A stretch of 64,000 nucleotides of DNA from Burkholderia seminalis DSM 23518 (GCF_902832885.1 NZ_CADFDK010000002.1:496001-560000), one strand, 5' to 3'. Positions 51,539 to 60,677 are shown, numbered from the stretch's first letter. Numbers and translations are program-made. The notes: generated by a model from the letters alone, not told the origin.

Positions 51539-52970
51539 CGCGCGCCTCGTCGGGAATCGCCGCGACATCGTCGCCCGTGAGCGCGGCCGAGATCGGGAAC
51601 GGCTTCACGGGCGGTTGCGCACGCAACCGACCGACGTCGGCGAGCGGGCGCGCGGTTGCGGCGGCCAGCACGAGCGCGGCGGCGTCGCCGCACATGCGGC
51701 CCTGGCAGCGGCCCATGCCGACGCGCGTCAGCGCCTTCAGCCGGTTCAGCTCGGTCGCCGCGCCGTCGCGGACGCAGCGCCGCAGCGTGCCGGCGTCGAT
51801 CTCCTCGCAGCGGCACACGATCGTGTCGTCGGGGCAGTGCGCGGCCAGCTCGACCGGCGGCGCGAACGCCGTGTCGAGGCCCGCGCGGAATGCGCCGATG
51901 CGTGCGAGCGTGCGTTCGAGCGTTGCCGCGTCGGGTTTGCCGGATAACGACGGCGACGCGATGCCGGCGTCGTCGAGCAACGCGAGCGCCGCTCGCCGGC
52001 CCGATGCTTCGGCCGCGTCGGCACCCGCGATGCCCGCGCCGTCGCCGGCGACGTACAGGCCGCGCACCGACGTGCGGCCGGCCGCGTCGCGCTCGGGCAG
52101 CCACGCACGATTGAGTGGGTCGAACCCGAACCGGCAGCCGGCGAGATCGGCGAGCTGCGTTTCGGACCGCAGGCCGAAGCCGAGGCCGAGCGCGTCGCAG
52201 TCGAGCCGGCGCGGCGGGACGCCGTCGCCGTCACCGGCGGCGCGCCACGCCAGTCCCGTCACATGCCGGTCGCCGAGCACGCGCTCGAGCGTGACGCCCG
52301 TTTCGATCGCGACGCCCCGCGCGCGCAGCCAGCCGATGTAATAGAGCCCCTTCGCGAAGGTCGACGGCACGCGCAGCAGCGCGGGCGCGGCGGCGGCCTG
52401 ACGGCGCAGCGGGCTCGTGTCGAGCACGGCCGCGACCTGCGCGCCGGCCTTCGCATACTGATAGGCGACGAGGTAAAGCAGCGGGCCCGTGCCCGCGAAC
52501 ACGATGCGCCGGCCGATCGCGCAGCCCTGCGCCTTCAGCGCCACCTGTGCGCCGCCGAGCGTATACACGCCCGCGAGCGTCCAGCCCGGCACGGGCAGCA
52601 GGCGGTCGGTCGCGCCGCTCGCGACGATCAGGTGCGAGTACGGCACCGTCACTTCGCGGCCGTCCTGCAGCGTGTCGACGCGGCCCGCGCCGCACGACCA
52701 CGCGAGCGTATTCGGCCGGTAGTCGACCTGCGGCAGCAGCGCGGCCATCGTCCGGTGCGCGGCGTCGGCCTTGGTCGCCTCGAAACCGTACAGCGCGCGC
52801 TTGCCGCGCGTGAATGCGCCGCCGGCCGGCGGTTGCCGGTAGATCTGCCCGCCCCAGCGCGCGTTTTCGTCGATCACGACGGGGCGCAGCCCCGCGTCGA
52901 CCAGCGCTTCGGCCGCGCGCACGCCGGCCGGCCCGGCGCCGACGATCACCGGTTGCAGCCCGGCGCTCAC
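51531..52970 (-). CDS. NAD(P)/FAD oxidoreductase with BFD-type [2Fe-2S] domain (opine oxidase subunit A / HcnB-like)
   Basis: A 479-residue subunit. It opens with GTG 52970 (GTGA overlap) and reads SAGLQPVIVGAGPAGVRAAE, with the second nucleotide motif in RRIVFAGTGPLLYLVAYQYA. The C-terminus has a BFD-like iron-sulfur motif: IVCRCEEIDAGTLRRCV and GMGRCQGRMCGDAAALV. This architecture is that of OoxA/NoxA and HcnB, which pair with a DAO-type subunit. Substrate specificity cannot be read from the sequence. Confidence 0.86.
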   Translation of the reverse strand: MSAGLQPVIVGAGPAGVRAAEALVDAGLRPVVIDENARWGGQIYRQPPAGGAFTRGKRALYGFEATKADAAHRTMAALLPQVDYRPNTLAWSCGAGRVDTLQDGREVTVPYSHLIVASGATDRLLPVPGWTLAGVYTLGGAQVALKAQGCAIGRRIVFAGTGPLLYLVAYQYAKAGAQVAAVLDTSPLRRQAAAAPALLRVPSTFAKGLYYIGWLRARGVAIETGVTLERVLGDRHVTGLAWRAAGDGDGVPPRRLDCDALGLGFGLRSETQLADLAGCRFGFDPLNRAWLPERDAAGRTSVRGLYVAGDGAGIAGADAAEASGRRAALALLDDAGIASPSLSGKPDAATLERTLARIGAFRAGLDTAFAPPVELAAHCPDDTIVCRCEEIDAGTLRRCVRDGAATELNRLKALTRVGMGRCQGRMCGDAAALVLAAATARPLADVGRLRAQPPVKPFPISAALTGDDVAAIPDEARDE

Positions 52971-53299
52971 GATGCGTCTCCACTCGCGGGCCCGGCGGCC
53001 GTGACAATCCGCATGCCGTCGGCGATCGGCGTCGAGCATGCGCGCACGCGCGCGCCGGCTTCGGTGCGCACCCAGCAGTCCTGGCACGCGCCGATCAGGC
53101 AGAAGCCCGCGCGCGGCTGGCCGCTGAATTCGCTCACGCGCACGCGGCGCTGCGCGACGAGGATCGCGGTGAGCACGGTATCGCCGGCGAGCGCCTGCGC
53201 GGGGCGGCCGTCGAGCGTGAACGCGACGGCGGCGCGCTCGCGTTCGGCGATGCGAACGAACTGTGCGCCGTCGGTGGAACGGGAAACGGAAGTCGTCAT
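52967..53299 (-). CDS. Small [2Fe-2S] ferredoxin-like subunit (OoxC/HcnA-like)
   Basis: A 110-residue protein of the Fer2_4 type: FTLDGRPAQALAGDTVLTAI followed by GQPRAGFCLIGACQDCWVRT, which holds three of the cluster cysteines; the fourth is in RVRACSTPI. It is the electron-carrier third subunit of opine or hydrogen-cyanide-type amino acid oxidases. The ATG shares one base with the upstream permease stop (TGATG), and its own stop overlaps the next gene (GTGA). Confidence 0.86.
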   Translation of the reverse strand: MTTSVSRSTDGAQFVRIAERERAAVAFTLDGRPAQALAGDTVLTAILVAQRRVRVSEFSGQPRAGFCLIGACQDCWVRTEAGARVRACSTPIADGMRIVTAAGPASGDAS

Positions 53300-54093
53300 C
53301 AGTGTTGGCCGATCAGGATGCGGTTCAGGCCGTACACGCGATCGAGCAGCAGCATCGCGCCGGCGGTGATGAAGATGACGAGCGCCGACACCGACGCCAT
53401 CATCGGGTCGATCGATTCGGTCGCGTACATGTACATGCGCACGGGCAGCGTGACCGTCTGCGGCGACGTGACGAAGATCGACATCGTCAGTTCGTCGAAG
53501 CTGTTGATGAACGCGAGCAGCCAGCCGCCCGTGATGCCGGGCACGATCATCGGCAGCGTGATGCGCCGGAAGGTCGTCCACGGGTCCGCGCCGAGCGAGC
53601 ACGCGGCCTGCTCGATGCTGCGGTCGAGGCCCGCGACGGACGCGAGCACGAGCCGCATCACGAACGGCGTGATGACGATCATGTGCGCGAGCACGAGCCA
53701 GGCGAACGAGCCGGTCGCGCCGATCAACGCGAAGAAACGCAGCAGCGCGATGCCGAGCACGAGACCGGGAATCACGAGCGGCGACAGCAGCAGCCCGTTC
53801 AGGAACGCGCGGCCGGGAAACGCCGCGCGGCCGATGGCGAGGCCCGCCGGCAGCGCGATCGCGAGCGACAGCGTGGCCGACGCGAACGCGAGCTTCACGC
53901 TGTTGAGGAACGCGGTGACGAAGTCGGGATAGTCGAGGATCGCGCGGAACCAGCGCAGCGACAGCCCGCGGGTCGGCAGCGTCAGCGTTTCGTCGGGCGT
54001 GAACGCGACGAGCACGACGATCACGAGCGGCGCGAGCACGAACAGGATCACGAGCGTGTGGAAGGCGAGGGCAACGGGGCCGTTCTTTCTCAT
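53299..54093 (-). CDS. ABC transporter permease, PotC-like
   Basis: A 264-residue membrane protein with six helices, beginning MRKNGPVALAFHTLVILFVL. The cytoplasmic ATPase-contact (EAA) loop reads EQAACSLGADPWTTFRRITLP. It ends VYGLNRILIGQH. It overlaps the PotB-like gene by 4 bp upstream and the ferredoxin gene by 1 bp downstream. Confidence 0.9.
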   Translation of the reverse strand: MRKNGPVALAFHTLVILFVLAPLVIVVLVAFTPDETLTLPTRGLSLRWFRAILDYPDFVTAFLNSVKLAFASATLSLAIALPAGLAIGRAAFPGRAFLNGLLLSPLVIPGLVLGIALLRFFALIGATGSFAWLVLAHMIVITPFVMRLVLASVAGLDRSIEQAACSLGADPWTTFRRITLPMIVPGITGGWLLAFINSFDELTMSIFVTSPQTVTLPVRMYMYATESIDPMMASVSALVIFITAGAMLLLDRVYGLNRILIGQH

Positions 54094-55067
54094 CGCGATG
54101 CGCCTCCGAGGCTGCGCGCGTAGCGGCGTTCGAGCGCGCGGTAGTAGGTGAGCATCACGACGAGGTTCGCCACCAGCAGCAGCACCGCGATCGTCGCGCC
54201 GAGCGGCCAGTTCAGCGAGCCGAGGAATTCGTCGTAGACGGCCGTGGCCGCGACCTTCAGCCGGCGTCCGCCGAGCAGGCCGGGGATCGCGAACGCGCTC
54301 GCCGACAGCCCGAACACCATCAGGCTGCCCGACAGCACGCCCGGCATCAGTTGCGGCAGCACGATGCGGCGCAGCGTCGTGAACGGCGATGCGCCGAGCG
54401 ACAGCGCCGCGTGCTCGGTCTGCGGATCGAGCCGCTGCAGCGCGGTCCATACGGGAATCACCATGAACGGCAGCATCACGTGCACCAGCGCGATCACGAT
54501 CGCGAAGGTCGTGTATTCGAGCTTGTACGGCCCGAGGCCGGCGAGCCCGAGCGCCTGGTTCACGAGCCCGCTCGTGTTCAGCAGCATGCTCCAGCCGAAC
54601 GCGCGCACGACCACCGACACCAGCAGCGGCGCGAGGATCGCGAGCAGGAACAGCGAGCGCCACGGGTCGCGCATTTTCGACAGCACGTATGCTTCCGGCG
54701 TGCCGATCGCGACGCAGATCGCGGTCGTCAGCGCGGCGATGCCGAACGTGCGCGCGAAGATCGTGTGGAAGTACGACGAGCCGAGCACGTCCGCGTAGTT
54801 GCCGAACTGGAGCGCGGCGATCGGGCCGGTGGCCGGGTCGAAGCGGTAGAAGGTCAGTACGAACGTCATCGCGAGCGGCACGAGCACGAGCGCGGCGAAC
54901 AGCACGAACGCGGGCGCGCACATCAGCCACAGCGGCGCATGTGCGCGCCAGGTCGCGCGCATCGCGTGCGCGGCGGCGGCGCGTGCCGGTACGGCGTCGG
55001 CGGAAACCGCGGCCGCGAGCGCGGACGGCGCGCCGTCGGTCGGGAGCGGGCGGACAGGCTGTCCCAT
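54090..55067 (-). CDS. ABC transporter permease, PotB-like
   Basis: A 325-residue membrane protein. A 40-residue Ala-rich N-terminal extension precedes the first helix (PLWLMCAPAFVLFAALVLVP). The EAA loop is EHAALSLGASPFTTLRRIVLP region, with GVLSGSLMVFGLSASAFAIP following. The start abuts the ATPase stop with no gap and the stop overlaps the PotC-like start by 4 bp. Confidence 0.9.
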   Translation of the reverse strand: MGQPVRPLPTDGAPSALAAAVSADAVPARAAAAHAMRATWRAHAPLWLMCAPAFVLFAALVLVPLAMTFVLTFYRFDPATGPIAALQFGNYADVLGSSYFHTIFARTFGIAALTTAICVAIGTPEAYVLSKMRDPWRSLFLLAILAPLLVSVVVRAFGWSMLLNTSGLVNQALGLAGLGPYKLEYTTFAIVIALVHVMLPFMVIPVWTALQRLDPQTEHAALSLGASPFTTLRRIVLPQLMPGVLSGSLMVFGLSASAFAIPGLLGGRRLKVAATAVYDEFLGSLNWPLGATIAVLLLVANLVVMLTYYRALERRYARSLGGASR

Positions 55068-56150
55068 TCAGGCCTCCCGGCGCATCACGCGCACCGCGTC
55101 GCTGTGCCAGTCGATCCCGACCGGCGCGCCTTCCGAAAGCGGCTCCGCGCCTTCGTTCTGGCAGCACACGAGCACTTCGCCGAGCGCGCTGTCGACGCGG
55201 TACAGCCACTGGCTGCCGAGGAAGAAGCGGCTCGTGACGGTCGCGGCGAAGCGGCCCGCATCGGGCGCGCACAGCCGCAGCTTCTCGGGACGGATGCAGA
55301 CCGACACCGCATCGCCGACGCGCATGTCGCGCTCGCGCGGCGGCAGGTGCGCGGTGCGGCCCGTCTCGGCGAGGTCGTGCCCGAGGTCGATGCGCATGGC
55401 GTCGCCGTCGTGCGCGACGATCGTGCCGGGCAGCAGGTTCGCCTTGCCGATGAACTGCGACACGAAGCGGTTTTCCGGGCGCTCGTACGCGCGGTACGGC
55501 GTATCGGTCTGCGTGATGCGGCCGGATTCCATCACGACCACGCGATCGCTGATCGACAGCGCTTCCGACTGATCGTGCGTGACCATGATCGTCGTCGTGC
55601 CGATCTTGCGCTGGATCGCGCGCAGCTCGAACTGCATGTCCTCGCGCAGCTTCGCGTCGAGGTTCGACATCGGTTCGTCGAGCAGCAGCACCGGCGGCTC
55701 GATCACGACCGCGCGCGCGATCGCGACGCGTTGCCGCTGGCCGCCCGACAGCTCGCGCGGGAAGCGGTGCGCGAGCGTGTCGAGACGCACGAGCGCGAGC
55801 GCCGCACGGATGCGTTCGGCGCGCTCGGCCTTGTCGACGCCGCGCATGTCGAGGCCGAAGCCGACGTTCTCCGCGACGCTCATGTGCGGAAACAGCGCAT
55901 AACTCTGGAACACGATGCCGAGCCCGCGCCGGTTCGGCTTCAGGTGCGTGATGTCCTGCCCGTCGAGTGCGATGCGGCCGCGCGTGACGTCGACGAAGCC
56001 CGCGATCATCTGCAGCGTGGTGGTCTTGCCGCAGCCGGACGGGCCGAGCAGCGACACGAACTCGCCTTGTTCGACCGACAGGTTGACGTCGGCGACGGCG
56101 GTGAGTTCGCCGAAGGTTTTCGTCAGGTCCGTAAGCGTGAGAAACGACAT
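55068..56150 (-). CDS. ABC transporter ATPase, PotA-like
   Basis: A 360-residue ATPase. Walker A is GPSGCGKTT (36-44), signature LSGGQRQRVAIARA, Walker B LLLDEPMSNLDAKLRE and switch VTHDQSEAL. The C-terminal TOBE-like domain (SVCIRPEKLRLCAPDAG) is typical of PotA/FbpC. It is the first gene of the seven-gene oxidase/importer operon; the divergent IclR gene lies 294 bp away and probably controls it. Confidence 0.93.
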   Translation of the reverse strand: MSFLTLTDLTKTFGELTAVADVNLSVEQGEFVSLLGPSGCGKTTTLQMIAGFVDVTRGRIALDGQDITHLKPNRRGLGIVFQSYALFPHMSVAENVGFGLDMRGVDKAERAERIRAALALVRLDTLAHRFPRELSGGQRQRVAIARAVVIEPPVLLLDEPMSNLDAKLREDMQFELRAIQRKIGTTTIMVTHDQSEALSISDRVVVMESGRITQTDTPYRAYERPENRFVSQFIGKANLLPGTIVAHDGDAMRIDLGHDLAETGRTAHLPPRERDMRVGDAVSVCIRPEKLRLCAPDAGRFAATVTSRFFLGSQWLYRVDSALGEVLVCCQNEGAEPLSEGAPVGIDWHSDAVRVMRREA

Positions 56151-56251
56151 GGGAAGCTCCGGGTTCGCACACCGCGTGGCCGGTGTACCGATGTCGCGGA
56201 CTCTAGCCAGCCATATTTCGGCGCGTCAATTTCGAATTCTGCTGAACGGGA

Positions 56252-56270
56252 GGAATTTCGGAAAAATTCC
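56252..56270. promoter_or_regulatory. Dyad in the IclR/ABC-operon divergent region
   Basis: GGAATTT (56252-56258) and AAATTCC (56264-56270) are perfect 7-bp inverted repeats over a 5-bp spacer, and an overlapping CGGAA-AAA-TTCCG dyad extends to 56271. A further GGAATTTCGG half site occurs near 56380. AT-rich palindromes of this size are typical IclR operators; binding by the adjacent IclR protein is inference. The rest of the 294-bp gap shows no gene. Confidence 0.5.
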
Positions 56271-56444
56271 GATGAGTGGAACGGATGGCGAAATCGCGTG
56301 CGAATCGTTCCGTTGGGTGACGTGTGGCCGAGCCACGAAACGCGCGCGTCAATCCCGTGCACACCCGGATGCCCGTGGAATTTCGGCGGGACGACAATGA
56401 CGGCTACCGTATTCCGTTCAGTGAAATCATCGAGGAGAGCCGGC

Positions 56445-57332
56445 ATGCAGGAACCCCATTCGACCGGAACGTCGCCGGCCGCACGCGCGCCGCGCCCGGA
56501 CGTGGACACCGCCGATGCGGCCGGCGCGCCGGGCACCGGCATGCTGCAGCGCGCGTTCGCGATCCTGCGCGCGCTGGCCGGCATGCAGCAGGATGGCGTG
56601 CGCGTCACGCATCTGGCGAAGGCCGTCGGGCTCACGCAGGGCACCGCGCACCGGATCCTGCAATCGCTGATCGCCGAAGGGATGGTCGAACAGGACGAGC
56701 AGTCGAAGCTGTACCGGCTGAGCGTCGACTTCTTCGCGCTCGCCGCGCAGGCCGGCAACCCGAGCAGCATGCGCACGCTGTGCCGTCCCGCGCTGCTGAG
56801 GCTGTGCGCGAGCCTCGGCGAGACCATCTTCCTGCTCGTGAAGAGCGGCTTCGACGCCGTGTGTCTCGACCTGTGCGAAGGGCCGTTTCCGATCCGCTCG
56901 TTTACCGGCGACATCGGCGGACGCATCGCGCTCGGCGTCGGGCAGGGCAGCCTCGCGATCCTCGCGTTCCTGCCCGAAGCCGAACGCGAGGAAGTGATCC
57001 GCTTCAACGTGCCGCGCATTCGCGGCTACGGCGTGCTCGACGAGGTGTACCTGCGCACCGAGATCGAACGCGTGCGGCAACTCGGCTACGCGGGCCGCAA
57101 CAGCGGCGTGCTCGACGGGATGGCTGGCGTCGCGGTGCCGATCCTCGATCGCACCGGTTATCCGGTCGGCGCGTTGAGCGTCGGCACGCTCGCGTCGCGC
57201 CTCGGCGACGACCGCATGCCGATGGTCGTCGAACTGCTGCGGCGCCAGGCCGACGCGATCGGCCCGCGTACCAATCCGTTCGACGCCGCGTTGCGGCGGC
57301 CGATGCACGGGCTGTCGGGGAAAACCGTCTAA
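56445..57332 (+). CDS. IclR-family transcriptional regulator
   Basis: A 295-residue regulator. A 30-residue flexible N-terminus precedes the winged helix (GMLQRAFAILRALAGM, HLAKAVGLTQGTAHRILQSL) and the IclR effector domain (GETIFLLVKSGFDAVCLDLC, GYAGRNSGVLDGMAGVAVPI). GAGGAGAG lies upstream of ATG 56445. Divergent orientation points to control of the oxidase/importer operon. Confidence 0.9.
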   Translation: MQEPHSTGTSPAARAPRPDVDTADAAGAPGTGMLQRAFAILRALAGMQQDGVRVTHLAKAVGLTQGTAHRILQSLIAEGMVEQDEQSKLYRLSVDFFALAAQAGNPSSMRTLCRPALLRLCASLGETIFLLVKSGFDAVCLDLCEGPFPIRSFTGDIGGRIALGVGQGSLAILAFLPEAEREEVIRFNVPRIRGYGVLDEVYLRTEIERVRQLGYAGRNSGVLDGMAGVAVPILDRTGYPVGALSVGTLASRLGDDRMPMVVELLRRQADAIGPRTNPFDAALRRPMHGLSGKTV

Positions 57333-57411
57333 CGCACGTCGCGCGTCGCCGTTTCGTCGGCTTGCCGACGCGCGCCATTCACGTCCGATCAAAGCGTGTG
57401 TTGTCCAGCGG

Positions 57412-57465
57412 GCCGGTGCCGCGCACGCGCAGTCGACGGTGACGCTGTACGGGTTCGTCGACGAT
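57412..57465 (+). pseudogene. Porin gene remnant (end of signal peptide and first strand only)
   Basis: In one frame the sequence reads AGAAHAQSTVTLYGFVDD, which is the signal-peptidase site and first beta strand of a Burkholderia porin (AHA cleavage, then QSTVTLYG). Upstream there is no start or hydrophobic core, and after this stretch the frame becomes Pro/Arg-rich with no porin features. It is a short scar, probably left by deletion or recombination; the intact porin at 42413 has the same motif. Confidence 0.65.
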
Positions 57466-57601
57466 TGTCCTCGTCGACCTGTTCCGGCCGCGCATGATGC
57501 CGATGAACATGCCTGTCTATCGCGTGACGTGTTCCGCGAACGCGGCCGACGTATGCACGACGATGGTCGGCGGCCGCGCGTCGTCGCGGGCGAGCGTGGC
57601 G

Positions 57602-58687
57602 TTACTTCCTTCGCGACCGATAGAGCGTGGGCCAGTCGCCGGGCGCGACACCGCCGCACGTCTCCTGCCGGGCCGCGGACGACATGCGAAAGGCCTGGCC
57701 ATCCCAGATCCATTCGGCCCGAAACCCGCAATCGGTCAGCCCGCGTCCTTTGCCGAAAGTCGACAGGGTGCCGGTAGCGGGATCGAAGTTCGGTTCGAAC
57801 AGCAAGGCGTCCGACACGCCGCCCTCGGCATCGCTCAGCTTGACGGGCTCCGGCGCGCCGCCACCGGTGCGCGGGGCGATGAACACGTCCGACGATCCCT
57901 GGTACGCGCCTTGAATGCAGGGAAGAAAAACCAGCGCCGTTTTGGCGTCGAGCGCATACGCCGCCTCTTCGAGATACTTCGACGCATTCTCTTCGCACCT
58001 GCTGGCATCCCGGACACGTTTCGTGCGCGCGATCAAGCTCTTTTCCTCCTGCGCGGACAGCTGCGCGGCGATCTTCCGCGCCGGCACGACCGGCAGCGGC
58101 GGCGCGGGCGGGACCTGCGACGCGAGCGCCGCGCCTTTGCGGATCAATGCGGTCGCGCCGCCGGCGCGCCCCTGCCGATCATCGATGCGCAAGAGGGCGG
58201 CGACCATGCCGTCGAGCGGAATGTAGGTGCTGGCATCCGATCCGAGCGCGAGCTTCGCGCCGTTGCGAAGCCGGGAGACGAACGCGGCGACGGCGGCCGG
58301 CCGTGTGGTCGACAGGGTTGCGATGTTGTTGGTGTGGTCGACCTTGATGTGCCAGGCCGACTCGTCCAGCCGCAGCGGCGCGCCGTCAATCCGCAGATCG
58401 CCGAGATCGTCACGGGTGTCGGTGGCCACGCTCACCCGCGCTTCGAGCGCGCCGTTCGGTCCGGCCGCGCGAATGAAGCGCAAGTCCGCACCGGTTTCGC
58501 CGCCGCTCGCGAAACTCTTCGCCTCGCAGGTCAGGCCGTTGTCGCAGGCGACCAACCACGACTTGTAGGTGTCGTAGCTCGGCGCGCCGACTTCCCGGGG
58601 CGGCGTTGCGCCGGCGGCGAGCGGGGCGCCGGCGATCGTGAAAAGGGCAATGACCACGGCGCGTGCGTTGAGGGATCGAGTGCTCAT
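57602..58687 (-). CDS. DUF1176-type exported protein
   Basis: A 361-residue protein with a clear signal peptide (RAVVIALFTIAGAPLAAGA). The mature part opens EVGAPSYDTYKSWLVACDNG and contains LTCEAKSFASG, then DASRCEENASKYLEEAAY and LTDCGFRAEWIWDGQAFRM, with several Cys likely forming disulfides. This is the pattern of the DUF1176 family of envelope proteins of unknown function. The ATG at 58687 was chosen for the signal peptide. Confidence 0.75.
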   Translation of the reverse strand: MSTRSLNARAVVIALFTIAGAPLAAGATPPREVGAPSYDTYKSWLVACDNGLTCEAKSFASGGETGADLRFIRAAGPNGALEARVSVATDTRDDLGDLRIDGAPLRLDESAWHIKVDHTNNIATLSTTRPAAVAAFVSRLRNGAKLALGSDASTYIPLDGMVAALLRIDDRQGRAGGATALIRKGAALASQVPPAPPLPVVPARKIAAQLSAQEEKSLIARTKRVRDASRCEENASKYLEEAAYALDAKTALVFLPCIQGAYQGSSDVFIAPRTGGGAPEPVKLSDAEGGVSDALLFEPNFDPATGTLSTFGKGRGLTDCGFRAEWIWDGQAFRMSSAARQETCGGVAPGDWPTLYRSRRK

Positions 58688-58924
58688 GTCTTTCCGCTGA
58701 GTCGAGGATGAAGCGCATCGTAGCGCAACCGAGGCGCCGGAAATGAAAAATCCCGATCCGTCGCCCGTTCCGATCGAGTGGCGTTTTTCGAGGGTTATAC
58801 GACCTTTGCGCCATTGGCGTCGCGTTCCATACTGCAGTGGAAGGTCAAGCCGGGAACCGCGCACGAACGCGAACGCGTTTCGCGCTTTCGGCCCGATCAA
58901 TCACGACATGAAAAGGAACGGAAG

Positions 58925-59671
58925 ATGAGGCTCAAGAACAAGACGGCGTTGATCACGGGCGGAACCAGCGGCATCGGTCTCGCCACCGCGAAGCTGTTCG
59001 TTGCGCAAGGCGCCCGCGTGGCGGTGACCGGCCGCGACGATAGCGTGTTTGAACGCGTGAAGGCCGAGCTCGGCGAGCAGGCGATCGTCCTCAAGGGCGA
59101 CGTCCGTTCGCTCGACGACATGCGGGCGATCGCCGCCGACGTCAAGGAAAGGTTCGGCGGCCTGGATATCGTGTTCGCCAATGCCGGCTGGGCGTTTCCG
59201 TCCGCGGTCAACGACATCGACGACACGCTCTACGACCAGATCATGGACATCAACGTCAAGGGCGTGGTGTTCACGCTTCAGGCGGTGCTGCCGCACTTGC
59301 GGGAAGGATCGTCCGTCATCCTCAATACTTCGTTCGTCGCGCAGACCGGCAAGCATGGCATCTCGTTGACCGCGGCCGCGAAGGCCGCCGTGCGCTCGCT
59401 TGCCCGCAGCTGGTCCTACGAGTTTCTCGACCGGAAGATCCGCTTCAACGCGATCGCGCCCGGTGCGATCGACACGCCGCTGCTCTCCAAATGGGGCATG
59501 CCCGACGAATGGGTGCGCGACCGCAAGGCCGAGTTCGCCGAAGCGATTCCGGTCGGCCGCATGGGCAAGGCCGAGGACATCGCCTACGCGGCGCTCTATC
59601 TGGCCAGCGACGAATCGTCCTACGTCGTCGGCACCGAACTGGTCGTCGATGGCGGTGCGTCGCAGCTTTAA
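58925..59671 (+). CDS. Short-chain dehydrogenase-like protein lacking the catalytic tyrosine
   Basis: A 248-residue SDR: TALITGGTSGIGLATAKLF carries TGxxxGIG, NAG is present, and Ser136 sits in ILNTSFVAQTG. The catalytic Tyr-x3-Lys, however, reads Thr149-x3-Lys153 (ISLTAAAKAAVRSL), so the general base/acid Tyr is absent. Two base changes separate the ACC codon from a Tyr codon. It may be a non-catalytic NAD(P)-binding protein or use another residue. It leads a rightward run with a DJ-1-like and a SnoaL-like gene. Confidence 0.85.
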   Translation: MRLKNKTALITGGTSGIGLATAKLFVAQGARVAVTGRDDSVFERVKAELGEQAIVLKGDVRSLDDMRAIAADVKERFGGLDIVFANAGWAFPSAVNDIDDTLYDQIMDINVKGVVFTLQAVLPHLREGSSVILNTSFVAQTGKHGISLTAAAKAAVRSLARSWSYEFLDRKIRFNAIAPGAIDTPLLSKWGMPDEWVRDRKAEFAEAIPVGRMGKAEDIAYAALYLASDESSYVVGTELVVDGGASQL

Positions 59672-59822
59672 GGCCGCGGCGCGCGATGCCGGAGCCCGAC
59701 ACGTCATCGCGGCGCATTCACCACCCGATCTCACGCCCGCCACGTCTTGCGTCGTGGCGGTTGTTCAATCCGGCCCGTCCTGGGTGCGCTCGCAGGGGGC
59801 CGCAGTGCAAGGAGAAATCATC

Positions 59823-60677
59823 TTGACCGACAGTAGCGATAACGAGGCGTCCGTCAATCAACTCACGCGTGCCGGCCGTTCGCGCCGCGATGCGCTCAGG
59901 CTGGGTGGCGCCGCCGCGCTCGGCGCCGCGCTGGGCGGCGGGGCGTTGTTCGGACACGCCACGCCCGCGCTCGCGCAGGCCGGTGGCGACGGCGTACTCG
60001 CGCAGAACGAGCCGCTCAATATCCTGATCGTCAATTACGACGGAGGGACGCTTCTCGATTTCGCGGGCCCGAGCGAGATTTTCCACCGGCTGCCGAATAC
60101 GAACGTGCGCTACGCGAGCCTCGACGGCGGCAACGTGACGCTCGAATTCGGCGTCGTGTACGGCAATACCGAGCGGCTGGCCGATATCGAGAAGACCGAC
60201 GTGATTCTGGTTCCCGGCGGGTCCGATTTGAGCGCGCCGATGCGCCCGGCGTACCAGGCGCAGATCCGGCGTCTGGCGCAAGGCGCGAAACACGTGACGT
60301 CGGTCTGCAACGGATCGCTCGTGCTTGCCGCGACGGGCGTGCTCAACGGCAAGCGCAGCGCGTGTCATTGGGCGTTCGTCAACAAGCTGGCCGAGTACGG
60401 CGCCATTCCCGTTCCCGAGCGCTTCGTCGAAGACGACGACGGCCGCTTCATGAGCGGCGGCGGCGTGACGGCGGGCATCGACTTCGCGCTGCGCGTGGCC
60501 GCGAAGCTGCGCGGCCAACGGGCCGCCGAATTCACGCAGCTCGTGATCGAATACGATCCCGCTCCGCCGTTCCATTCTGGTCATCCGAGGGACGCGCGAC
60601 CGGAAGTGATCGCGATGGTCGACAAGGAACTGCCCGGCGCATCCAGGGGGCTCGCGCGCATCCCCGGCGTTCGTTGA
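59823..60677 (+). CDS. Tat-exported DJ-1/PfpI-family protein
   Basis: A 284-residue protein. The likely start is TTG 59823, with AAGGAG 8 nt upstream; no ATG fits. The N-terminus has a Tat motif SRRDALRLGG followed by a hydrophobic, Ala/Gly-rich core and ALA cleavage, so the folded protein is exported. The mature domain is DJ-1/PfpI type: LIVNYDGGTLLDFAGPSEIF and the nucleophile elbow SVCNGSLVLAATGVL, as in isonitrile hydratase and GlxA sensor domains. Export of such a protein is uncommon. It lies 151 bp after the SDR gene. Confidence 0.78.
   Translation: MTDSSDNEASVNQLTRAGRSRRDALRLGGAAALGAALGGGALFGHATPALAQAGGDGVLAQNEPLNILIVNYDGGTLLDFAGPSEIFHRLPNTNVRYASLDGGNVTLEFGVVYGNTERLADIEKTDVILVPGGSDLSAPMRPAYQAQIRRLAQGAKHVTSVCNGSLVLAATGVLNGKRSACHWAFVNKLAEYGAIPVPERFVEDDDGRFMSGGGVTAGIDFALRVAAKLRGQRAAEFTQLVIEYDPAPPFHSGHPRDARPEVIAMVDKELPGASRGLARIPGVR

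Noticed and set aside
58798-58852. GACCTT...AAGGTC inverted repeat upstream of the SDR gene
   Set aside because: The 6-bp arms are about 34 bp apart and no matching regulator geometry is evident, so it may be chance.
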